From NCBI RefSeq assembly GCF_001880325.1, contig NZ_CP016312.1:186001-250000 (forward strand): 64,000 nt of DNA, in the 5' to 3' direction. Positions 33,033 through 40,035 of the stretch are shown here, in pieces. Made by a program: the position numbers and the translations under genes. The number at the start of each line of letters is the position of its first letter. Position 1 is the first letter of the stretch. Origin of the DNA: Thermus brockianus (GTDB lineage Bacteria > Deinococcota > Deinococci > Deinococcales > Thermaceae). The notes below the pieces were generated by a model. That model was not told the origin of the DNA and did no database searches. It saw only the letters and a program-made list of their open reading frames with translations.

Positions 33033-35269
33033 CGGCGCCGGCGCCGCCTCCGGGCCCGGGTGTCCACGGGACGGGTTTCCCGGTGTTCCTTGGGCTGCCA
33101 CTCCCCGAAGTACACCGTTTCCACCGTGGCCCGCTCGGGCCGCGTGTCCCGCGCCTTCTCCTTGGGTGGTCCTACCACTTTGCGCATCTCCACCTCCTTT
33201 CTCGAGGCCCCCTTCCGGGAGGCCTTGTTTTCCTTTTCCTCTTCCCGGTAGGGCACGAGGTCAATCTGCCGCAGCCTGGGGTTGGCGCCGGCGATCACCA
33301 CCTCCATCTCGTCCCCCAGGCGGATGCGCTTCCCCTTAGGGCCCAAGAGGGCCAGGGCCTCCTCGCTGTAGGTGTAGGGCCCCAGGGCCTCGAGGCGCAC
33401 CAGGCCCTCCACCCCGTTTTTCAAGGTCACGAAGGCGCCAAAGCTCGCCACCCCCGTCACCTTCCCCGTGAAGCGCTCCCCCACGTGAAGCTCCGCCCAC
33501 TTGGCCATGTAGTACTTGGTGAGTTCCCTTTCCGCCGCCTCCGCCTTGCGTTCCCTCTCCGAGGCGTGCTCGGCGATGCCCGGGAAGGTTTCCAGCCAGC
33601 GGGCCTTCTTGGCCGGGGTCAGGGTGCGGCGCAGGGCAGCCCGGAGCACCCGGTGCACCACCAGGTCCGGGTAGCGGCGGATGGGGCTCGTGAAGTGGAG
33701 GTAGTGCTCCATGGAGAGGCCAAAGTGGCCCAGGTTCTCCGCGGCGTAGCGGGCGAGGCGCAAGGAGCGGAGGACCAGATTGGCCACCACGGGCTCCTCC
33801 GGGCGGCCCTTGGCCTTAAGGAGAACCTTCTGCAACGCCCGGGGCGAAACCTCCTCGGGCAAGGTGTAGCCGAGCCGGGCCAGGGCCAGCCGGAGCTTGC
33901 CGTAGGCCTCCTCCAGGGGTTCCTCGTGCACCCGGAAGAGGCCAGGGAGGCCTCGCTTCACCAGGTACTCGGCCACCTTTTGGTTGGCGAGGAGCATGAG
34001 CTCTTCAATGAGGCTACGGGCCCTTGGCTCCGCTTGGGGAATGAGGTGGAGGGTGCCCCCCTCCACCTCCACCTTCACCTCGGGGAAGTTAAAGTCCAAG
34101 GCCCCAGCGGCCAAGCGTTTCGCCCGAAGCCGCCCGGTGAGATCCAAAAGGAGCCTGAGGTCCTCCGCCAAGAAGGCGTGGGCCTCGGGCAGGCCAAACC
34201 CCTCGGCGAAGGCCTCCACCTCGGTGTAGGTGAGGCGGGCCACGCTCCTTATCACCCCCTCGGCGAAGCGGACCCTTTGGACCTCGAGGTCCTCCGTGAG
34301 GTCAAGGAGCACGGAAAGGGTGAGGCGGTCCTCCCCCGGCTTCAAGGAGCAGACCCCGTTGGAAAGCCTTTCAGGGAGCATGGGCAGGACCCGGCCCGGT
34401 AGGTAAACGCTCGTCCCCCTGAGGAAGGCCTCCTGGTCCAAGGGGCTTCCCTCCTGCACGTAGTAGGAAACGTCGGCGATGTGGACGCCCACCCGGTAGC
34501 CCCGGGGAAGCCGCTCAATGTGGATGGCGTCGTCAAAGTCCTTGGCGTCCACCCCGTCTATGGTGAAGACCCGTAAGGCGCGGAAGTCCTGCCGCCTTTG
34601 AAGCTCCTTTTCCGGGATCTCCAGGGGAATGGCCTCCGCCTCCTTAAGGACCTCCTCGGGAAACTCCGCCCTCAGGCCGTACTTGGCGATGACCGCCTCG
34701 GTTTCCGTCTCCGGGGCATCCCCTTCCCCCAGGTATTCCAAGAACTCCCCGTAAGGGCGCTTGCCGTAGTGGACCTTCACCACGATGCGGCTTCCCCGCT
34801 TGAGGCCATGGAGCCCTTCGGGAAGAAGCCTGAGCTCGGGCAGGCCCGGCTCGTCGGGGACGAGGACGGCGTAGCCCCGGCGGAAGTCCAAGGTGCCCAC
34901 CACCCGTTCCCGGGCCCGCTTCACCACCCGTTCCACCACGCCCCAAGGCCTCCCGTCCCGCCCGGGAGGCATGATGCGGGCCTCCACCAGGTCCTCGGGC
35001 CACGCGTCCAGGGTGTACCCCGGGGGGATGAAGAGGTCCTTGTCCGGAAGCCGCACGAAGCCGTAGCCGTCCCGGTGAAGGCTAAGGGGGCCCACCACCT
35101 TGGCGGGGAGGAAGTACTGGCTTCCCTTCTTTTCCAAAAGCCCTTCCCGCACCAAGGCTTTCAGGTAGGCCTTGGCCTCGCGCTTTTCCAGGCCGAACCG
35201 CCTTAGGATCTCCTCCAGGCGGTGGGGCCTGCCCGTCTTTTTGAAAAACTCCAGCAGCGTTTCTTGCAT
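33029..35269 (-). CDS. rnr: Ribonuclease R
   Basis: A processive 3'-5' exoribonuclease that digests structured RNA. The 746-residue protein has an N-terminal winged helix (RLEEILRRFGLEKREAKAYL), cold-shock domains, the RNB catalytic domain with TIDGVDAKDFDDAIHIERL (Asp cluster for Mg2+), a C-terminal S1 domain (VTGVASFGAFVTLKNGVEGLV) and a basic tail ending in a run of arginines. The stop overlaps the restored end of the convergent MEMO gene. It follows the aminotransferase gene by one base and is probably translated from the same message. Confidence 0.96.
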   Translation of the reverse strand: MQETLLEFFKKTGRPHRLEEILRRFGLEKREAKAYLKALVREGLLEKKGSQYFLPAKVVGPLSLHRDGYGFVRLPDKDLFIPPGYTLDAWPEDLVEARIMPPGRDGRPWGVVERVVKRARERVVGTLDFRRGYAVLVPDEPGLPELRLLPEGLHGLKRGSRIVVKVHYGKRPYGEFLEYLGEGDAPETETEAVIAKYGLRAEFPEEVLKEAEAIPLEIPEKELQRRQDFRALRVFTIDGVDAKDFDDAIHIERLPRGYRVGVHIADVSYYVQEGSPLDQEAFLRGTSVYLPGRVLPMLPERLSNGVCSLKPGEDRLTLSVLLDLTEDLEVQRVRFAEGVIRSVARLTYTEVEAFAEGFGLPEAHAFLAEDLRLLLDLTGRLRAKRLAAGALDFNFPEVKVEVEGGTLHLIPQAEPRARSLIEELMLLANQKVAEYLVKRGLPGLFRVHEEPLEEAYGKLRLALARLGYTLPEEVSPRALQKVLLKAKGRPEEPVVANLVLRSLRLARYAAENLGHFGLSMEHYLHFTSPIRRYPDLVVHRVLRAALRRTLTPAKKARWLETFPGIAEHASERERKAEAAERELTKYYMAKWAELHVGERFTGKVTGVASFGAFVTLKNGVEGLVRLEALGPYTYSEEALALLGPKGKRIRLGDEMEVVIAGANPRLRQIDLVPYREEEKENKASRKGASRKEVEMRKVVGPPKEKARDTRPERATVETVYFGEWQPKEHRETRPVDTRARRRRRRR

Positions 35270-35270
35270 T

Positions 35271-36509
35271 CTAACCCAGGAGGCCCTCCAAGGCCCTCTC
35301 GGTGGCCTTTAGGCTCTCGGAAAGGGCGGCTAGGGCCTCGTCCACGTGTTCCTTGCCGATGATGAGGGGGGGCTCCAAGCGCACCACCTTGGGGTTGTTG
35401 AGGCCGAAGGCGGTGATCACCCCCCGTTCGGCCAGCTCGGCCACCACCAAGGCGCCGATATCGGCGTCGGTGAACTCTATGCCCAGCATCAGCCCCCGGC
35501 CCCGCACGTCCTCTATGAGGTGGGGGAACTCCCCTTGCAAGGCCTTTAGCCCCTCCATGAGGTACCCCCCCACCTCCAAGGCCCTCTCGGGCAGGTTCTC
35601 CTCCAAGGTCACCTCTATGGCCGCCAGGGCCGCCGCCGCCGCCAGAGGGTTGCCGCCGAAGGTGGAGGAGTGGTAGAGGGGGTTTTGCTTGAAGACCTCA
35701 AAGACCTCCCGCCGGCCCACGCAGGCCCCGATGGGCATCACCCCGCCCCCCAAGGCCTTGGCCAGGGTCATGAGGTCGGGGGAAACCCCTTCCCAGTCCA
35801 CCCCAAAAAGCTTCCCGGTGCGGCCCAGGCCGGTCTGCACCTCGTCGGCGATCATGAGAATGCCCCGCTTTTGGGTAAGCTCCCTGACGCCCCTCAGGTA
35901 CCCCTCCGGGGGCACCCGGATACCCCCTTCCCCTTGGATGGGCTCCACGATGACGGCGGCGGTGTCCTCGTCCAGGGCAGCCTCCAGGGCCTCGAGGTCC
36001 CCATAGGGCACCACCTTGACCCCGGGAAGGAGGGGCTTGGCGGGGTCCTGGTACTCGGGCTTGGGGGTGAGGGAAAGGGCCCCCATGGTCTTACCGTGGA
36101 AGCCCCCTTGGGTGGTGACGATGCCGGGCTTCCCCGTGTAGGCCCGGGCCAGCTTGATGGCCGCCTCCACCGCCTCGGCCCCGGAGTTGCCGAAGAAGAC
36201 CATCTCCAGGCCCTCAGGGGTGATCTCCGCCAGCTTGGCGGCAAGCCGCGCCGTGGGCTCGGAAACGAGGACCCGCACGGACATGGGCATGCGCCGAAGT
36301 TGCGCCTCCACGGCGGCCACCACCTTGGGGTGGCGGTGCCCTAGGTTCAGGGTGCCGTAAAGCCCCAAAAAGTCCAGGTAGCGCTTGCCCGTGGTGTCCC
36401 AGACATACGGGCCTTCGGCGTGGGACTCGGTGCGGTCAAGGCCGGTAAAGCGGAGAAGCCCAGCAAGCCCAGGGTTGATGTGCCGTTCAAAGAGGGTGAA
36501 AGGGTCCAT
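35271..36509 (-). CDS. Class III aminotransferase (acetylornithine/putrescine aminotransferase-like)
   Basis: A PLP-dependent class III aminotransferase of 412 residues. The PLP Lys lies in LAKALGGGVMP, the cofactor-stacking Asp in LMIADEVQTGLGRTG, and phosphate-binding GNSGAEAVEAAIKLAR precedes them. The N-terminal extension MDPFTLFERHINPGLAGLLRF resembles putrescine and diamine aminotransferases (YgjG-like) more than ArgD. I chose the ATG at 36509, not the in-frame TTG at 36515, because TAGCAT ends 7 bases before it and no Shine-Dalgarno sequence is present. The substrate is not settled by sequence. Confidence 0.9.
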   Translation of the reverse strand: MDPFTLFERHINPGLAGLLRFTGLDRTESHAEGPYVWDTTGKRYLDFLGLYGTLNLGHRHPKVVAAVEAQLRRMPMSVRVLVSEPTARLAAKLAEITPEGLEMVFFGNSGAEAVEAAIKLARAYTGKPGIVTTQGGFHGKTMGALSLTPKPEYQDPAKPLLPGVKVVPYGDLEALEAALDEDTAAVIVEPIQGEGGIRVPPEGYLRGVRELTQKRGILMIADEVQTGLGRTGKLFGVDWEGVSPDLMTLAKALGGGVMPIGACVGRREVFEVFKQNPLYHSSTFGGNPLAAAAALAAIEVTLEENLPERALEVGGYLMEGLKALQGEFPHLIEDVRGRGLMLGIEFTDADIGALVVAELAERGVITAFGLNNPKVVRLEPPLIIGKEHVDEALAALSESLKATERALEGLLG

Positions 36510-36519
36510 GCCCAAAATG

Positions 36520-36918
36520 CTACCCTAAGTGTAGCACACGCAAGGCTTGGTAGAGGTCTTCCGGGATACGCCCCGCCCTCTCCCCCACCTGGCAGAGGTG
36601 GCGGGTGTAGCCTTCCGCCAAGAGGAGGCCCTCCCGCTCCACCCGGTAGGCGAAGCGGAGGTCGCGCCGGGAAAGGCCCGCAAGCCGGGTTTTTACCGCC
36701 ACCACCTCGCCGAAGCGGGCGGGGGCGCGGAAGGTGAGGCCAAGCTCCACCACGGGGAAATAGACGCCCCGGGCCTCAATGGCGTGGTAGGGAAGCCCGG
36801 CCTGCTCCAAAAAGTCCACCCGGGCCGCCTCCAGGTAAACGGCGTAGACGGAGTGGTGCACCACCCCCATCTGGTCGGTTTCGGCGTAGCGGACCTTTAG
36901 GAGGGTTGTGGTCTCCAT
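36520..36918 (-). CDS. Acyl-CoA thioesterase, YbgC/4HBT hotdog family
   Basis: A 132-residue hotdog-fold thioesterase. The 4HBT motif YAETDQMGVVHHSVYAVYLEAAR includes the catalytic Asp15. Family members hydrolyse short- to medium-chain or aromatic acyl-CoAs. The frame overlaps the end of rbfA by 22 bases, so it is translated from the rbfA message. Its stop codon TAG is part of the TAGCAT box proposed for the aminotransferase gene downstream. Confidence 0.93.
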   Translation of the reverse strand: METTTLLKVRYAETDQMGVVHHSVYAVYLEAARVDFLEQAGLPYHAIEARGVYFPVVELGLTFRAPARFGEVVAVKTRLAGLSRRDLRFAYRVEREGLLLAEGYTRHLCQVGERAGRIPEDLYQALRVLHLG

Positions 36919-37181
36919 GGCATAAACGCCAGCCGGGGCAGGCGCCGGAGGCGCACCCTTTCCGCCAGGGCGGAAAGGAGCCTCCCCTTGGCGTGCTCCA
37001 GGGCGGCCAGGGCCTTCTCCTCCTCGGCGAAGGCCTCCACGTACACGGTGAGGACCTTTCCGTCAGGGGAAAGCCGCACCGCTTCCACGGTGAGGAGGAA
37101 GAGCCTGGGGTCCTCGAGGCCCTGGAGGGCCTCGGCCAGGGCCCGCTTCAAACGCTCCTCCAAATGGGCCCGGCCGTACAT
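36897..37181 (-). CDS. rbfA: Ribosome-binding factor A
   Basis: RbfA binds the 30S subunit near helix 1 of 16S rRNA and assists late maturation, particularly under cold stress. I chose the ATG at 37181 (MYGRAHLEERLKRAL), giving 94 residues, close to the known T. thermophilus protein. It lies 6 bases after TATGCT with no Shine-Dalgarno sequence. The KH-like core contains LEDPRLFLLTVEAVRLSPDGKVLTVYV and the C-terminal VRLRRLPRLAFMPW. In many bacteria rbfA follows infB; here it is separate from the rimP-nusA-infB operon. Confidence 0.95.
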   Translation of the reverse strand: MYGRAHLEERLKRALAEALQGLEDPRLFLLTVEAVRLSPDGKVLTVYVEAFAEEEKALAALEHAKGRLLSALAERVRLRRLPRLAFMPWRPQPS

Positions 37182-37229
37182 GGCCTTAGCATATCCCAAA
37201 GCGAAGGGCAAGCTTGCCGGGCCTACCGC

Positions 37230-37727
37230 CTAGGCACCCCGCCCCACGTTCTCCATGAGGGCCTTTAGGGGCGTGGCCCAAACCCCCCTCCCGAGGGGAA
37301 AGGCCTCCTTTCCAGGGTAGACCACATAGGCGGCCTGGGGCGCCAGGTCCCCTATGGCTTCCAAAAACCCCCTGGAAGGCTTGGGGGCCAGGCTTCGCTT
37401 CACCTCCACGGCCACCATCCTCCCACCAGGTAGGGAAAGGACCAGGTCCACCTCCGCTCCTGCCCGGGTGCGGTAGAAAAAGGCCTCCCCGCCCTCGGGC
37501 AAAACCCGCAGGAGGTTCTCCACGACAAACCCCTCGTAGCTCGCCCCCACCACAGGATGGGCCAGCAAGGCCTCGAGGTCGGGGATGTGGAGAAGGGCGT
37601 GCACGAGACCGCTATCCCGGAGATACAGCTTCGGCGACCTAATCAGGCGCTTGCCCACGTGGGCCTCCAAAGGAGGGAGGCGCCGGAGCAAGTAGAGGTC
37701 CACAAGGAGGTCAAGATAGCGGCTAAT
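37230..37727 (-). pseudogene. C-terminal remnant of a DUF4143 (AAA_14) ATP-binding protein
   Basis: The frame encodes ISRYLDLLVDLYLLRRLPPLEAHVGKRLIRSPKLYLRDSG and a C-terminal nuclease-like region (AEVDLVLSLPGGRMVAVEVK). This is the DUF4143 half of proteins that normally carry an N-terminal AAA ATPase of ~250 residues. Here the frame is closed by TAG (37728-37730) right before the first recognisable residue, and the ATPase half is absent from the sequence up to glmM. A GTG at 37703 could start a 157-residue fragment. Intact relatives are often in variable or horizontally acquired regions. This copy is most likely a decayed remnant. Confidence 0.8.
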
Positions 37728-37771
37728 CTAGCATCATGATGTCAAAAAAGCAAGGTTATACCCCTCTCCCC

Positions 37772-39073
37772 CTACCCTTGGTCCAGGGAACGCACCAGGG
37801 CAGCGAGCTCCTTCGCCAAGGCTTCCGCCCCCTCCTCCGCCTCCACCATGACCCGCACCACGGGCTCGGTGCCCGAGGGGCGCACGTTGACCCGGCCCCT
37901 TCCCCCAAGCCTCCTCTCCGCCTCGGCCACCGCCTCCTTGAGCCTGGGGTGGCCCATCACCTTGGCCTTGTCCGCCACCTTCACGTTGAGGAGGACCTGG
38001 GGGTAAAGGGGAAGGGCCTCGTACCAGTCGGCGAGGTCTCCGCCCGTGCGCTTCAGGGCCCCAAGCACCATGAGGGCGGTGAAAAGCCCGTCCCCCGTGG
38101 TGTGGTGGCGGCGGAAGATCACGTGCCCCGAGGGCTCCCCCCCAAGGTAAAGGTCCTTTTCCTTGAGCATCTCCAGCACGTACCGGTCCCCCACCTGCGC
38201 CCGGTGGAAGGCGATGCCCTTCTCCTTGAGGGCCACCTCGAGGCCCATGTTGCTCATCACCGTCCCCACCACCCCCTCCTCCCCAAAGGCCAAGGCGGCC
38301 AGGTAGAGGACGTGGTCCCCATGGAAGAGGCGGCCCTTGCGGTCCACGAAAAGGGCCCGGTCCCCGTCCCCGTCAAAGGCGATGCCCAGGTCCAGGCCGA
38401 GCTCCACCACGAAGCGGCTCAGGGCCTCCGGGTGGGTGGAGCCGCACCCCTTGTTGATGTTGCGGCCGTCGGGGGTGTTGAAGAAGGCCATGACCTCGGC
38501 ACCCACCCTCTGGAAGAGCTTCGGCCCTACCCGGCAGGTGGCCCCGTGGGCCAGGTCCAGGCCCACCTTGAGGCCCGAGAGGTCCGGGGCATGTTCCAAT
38601 AGGAAGTCCAGGTACATCCTTTCGGCCTCCCGGAAGTCCCCCACCGTGCCGATGCCCCGGGTGGGGTGGGCCTCCTCTAGAAGCGCCTCTATGGCCTCCT
38701 CCGCCTCGTCGGGGAGTTTCTCCCCAGCAGGGCCAAAGAACTTGATGCCGTTGTCCTGATAGGGGTTGTGGCTCGCCGAAATCATGGCCCCGGCGGTGGC
38801 CCCAAGCCGCTGGGTCAGGTGGGCCACCCCCGGGGTGGGGAGCACCCCCAGGTGCTCCACCCGCACCCCTTGGGAAAGAAGCCCCGCCGCCAAGGCCGCC
38901 TCCAGGAGGTCCGAGGACTCCCGGGTATCCTTGGCGAGGAGGACCACCGGCCTCGCCCCCTCCCGGCGGAAGTAGGCCCCCGCCGCCTGGCCCAGCTTTA
39001 GGACGAACTCCGGGGTAAGGGGGTGCTTGCCCGCCTCCCCCCGCACCCCATCGGTGCCAAAGTAGCGCCTCAT
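37772..39073 (-). CDS. glmM: Phosphoglucosamine mutase
   Basis: Converts glucosamine-6-phosphate to glucosamine-1-phosphate on the way to UDP-GlcNAc and peptidoglycan. The 433-residue protein begins MRRYFGTDGVRGEAG and carries the phosphoserine loop ISASHNPYQDNGIKFFG (Ser101), the Mg2+ loop AFDGDGDRALFV and the C-terminal phosphate-binding RPSGTEPVVRVMVE. I chose the ATG at 39073, 7 bases after TATAGT on the minus strand. It is divergent from azlC. After the stop, the sequence runs into the DUF4143 remnant. Confidence 0.96.
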   Translation of the reverse strand: MRRYFGTDGVRGEAGKHPLTPEFVLKLGQAAGAYFRREGARPVVLLAKDTRESSDLLEAALAAGLLSQGVRVEHLGVLPTPGVAHLTQRLGATAGAMISASHNPYQDNGIKFFGPAGEKLPDEAEEAIEALLEEAHPTRGIGTVGDFREAERMYLDFLLEHAPDLSGLKVGLDLAHGATCRVGPKLFQRVGAEVMAFFNTPDGRNINKGCGSTHPEALSRFVVELGLDLGIAFDGDGDRALFVDRKGRLFHGDHVLYLAALAFGEEGVVGTVMSNMGLEVALKEKGIAFHRAQVGDRYVLEMLKEKDLYLGGEPSGHVIFRRHHTTGDGLFTALMVLGALKRTGGDLADWYEALPLYPQVLLNVKVADKAKVMGHPRLKEAVAEAERRLGGRGRVNVRPSGTEPVVRVMVEAEEGAEALAKELAALVRSLDQG

Positions 39074-39112
39074 CCGGCCCACTATACCCCACCCTCCTTA
39101 TAAAATCCCCCC
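39074..39112. promoter_or_regulatory. Divergent leaderless promoters of glmM and azlC
   Basis: Between the two divergent ATG codons, TATAGT (minus strand, 39086-39081) ends 7 bases before the glmM ATG. TAAAAT (plus strand, 39101-39106, overlapping TATAAA at 39099-39104) ends 6 bases before the azlC ATG. No Shine-Dalgarno sequence fits on either side. Confidence 0.65.
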
Positions 39113-39778
39113 ATGGCCGCCCTCCCACCGTCCACGGCAAACCCCTTGCGCCAGGGGCTTCTCGCCGCCTGGCCCGTGGCCTTGGGGTACTTTCCCGTGG
39201 CCGTGGCCTTCGGCATGGCTGGGGCCGGCGCAGGGCTTGCCCCTTGGGCCGTGCAGCTCCTTTCCCTCCTGGTCTTCGCCGGGGCGAGCCAGTTCGCCTT
39301 CCTCGGCCTCCTGGCAGAAGGGGCCTCGCCCTGGCTCGCCACGGGAATGGCCCTTCTCCTAAACCTGCGCCACGCCTTCTACGGACCAGCCCTAAGGCCT
39401 TACCTGGCAGGCCATCCCCTCCTGGCCTTCTTCCTCACCGACGAGGTCTTCGCCGTGGCCCTAAAGTTCCTCCCTGGACTACCCCAAACCGCCCGCACGG
39501 GGTTTTTCCTAGGCCTTGGCCTCGGCGCCTATCTGGCCTGGAACCTCGGCACCCTCCTGGGCGTCTTCGGCGCCACAAGGCTAAAGGGGCTTCCGGGGGT
39601 GGGGGAAGGCCTTTCCTTCGCCCTGCCCGCCCTCTTCTCCCTCCTCGCCCTACCCCATTTGCGGAACCCCGTGGCCCTGGGCGCCGGGCTTTTGGCCTTC
39701 GCCCTCCACCTCCTGGGCCAGACCGCCTGGGGGCTCGTCTTGGCGGGCGTCTTGGGCTTCTTGTGGAGGCGGCCTTGA
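39113..39778 (+). CDS. azlC: AzlC family membrane protein
   Basis: AzlC is the large subunit of the AzlCD exporter for branched-chain amino acids. The 221-residue protein has about five to six membrane helices and the family motif PVALGYFPVAVAFGMAGAGAGL near the N-terminus, then LLVFAGASQFAFLGLLAEGA and LNLRHAFYGPAL. It is paired with azlD through a TTGA overlap. The exported substrate in Thermus has not been read from sequence; azaleucine resistance defines the family in Bacillus. Confidence 0.92.
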   Translation: MAALPPSTANPLRQGLLAAWPVALGYFPVAVAFGMAGAGAGLAPWAVQLLSLLVFAGASQFAFLGLLAEGASPWLATGMALLLNLRHAFYGPALRPYLAGHPLLAFFLTDEVFAVALKFLPGLPQTARTGFFLGLGLGAYLAWNLGTLLGVFGATRLKGLPGVGEGLSFALPALFSLLALPHLRNPVALGAGLLAFALHLLGQTAWGLVLAGVLGFLWRRP

Positions 39779-40035
39779 CCCCCATCCTGGTTCTGGCCCT
39801 GGGCACCTTGCTCCTCCGCTATCTGCCCTGGCGGGAGGAAAAGGGCCCTTCCCCAGGCCAAGCGGGGCCCGCCCTGGTGGTGGCCCTCTTCCTGGTTTCC
39901 GCCTTCGGACCGCCCCCTTCTTGGCTTTGGGCCAAGACCCTGGCCGCCCTTTGTGTGGTCTTCCTCGCCTGGAGGCTTTCCCGCCACCTCGGCCTCAGCG
40001 TCCTCCTCGGGATGGCGGCCTACGCCCTCTTCTAG
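39775..40035 (+). CDS. azlD: AzlD family membrane protein
   Basis: The small subunit of the AzlCD branched-chain amino acid exporter, 86 residues with about three membrane helices (starting TPILVLALGTLLLRYLPW). Starts are ambiguous: TTG 39775 has GGAGG upstream at a good distance and overlaps the azlC stop, while GTG 39763 is in frame but lacks a site. I prefer the TTG. The stop overlaps the convergent polA stop by four bases. Confidence 0.88.
   Translation: MTPILVLALGTLLLRYLPWREEKGPSPGQAGPALVVALFLVSAFGPPPSWLWAKTLAALCVVFLAWRLSRHLGLSVLLGMAAYALF

Noticed and set aside
33083-34402. 439-codon open frame on the plus strand opposite rnr
   Set aside because: It mirrors the codon bias of RNase R on the other strand, has no ribosome-binding site and no recognisable domain; long antisense frames are expected at this GC content. 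The same applies to the frames opposite pnp (11238-12389), polA (39921-41165) and ribBA (57574-58977).
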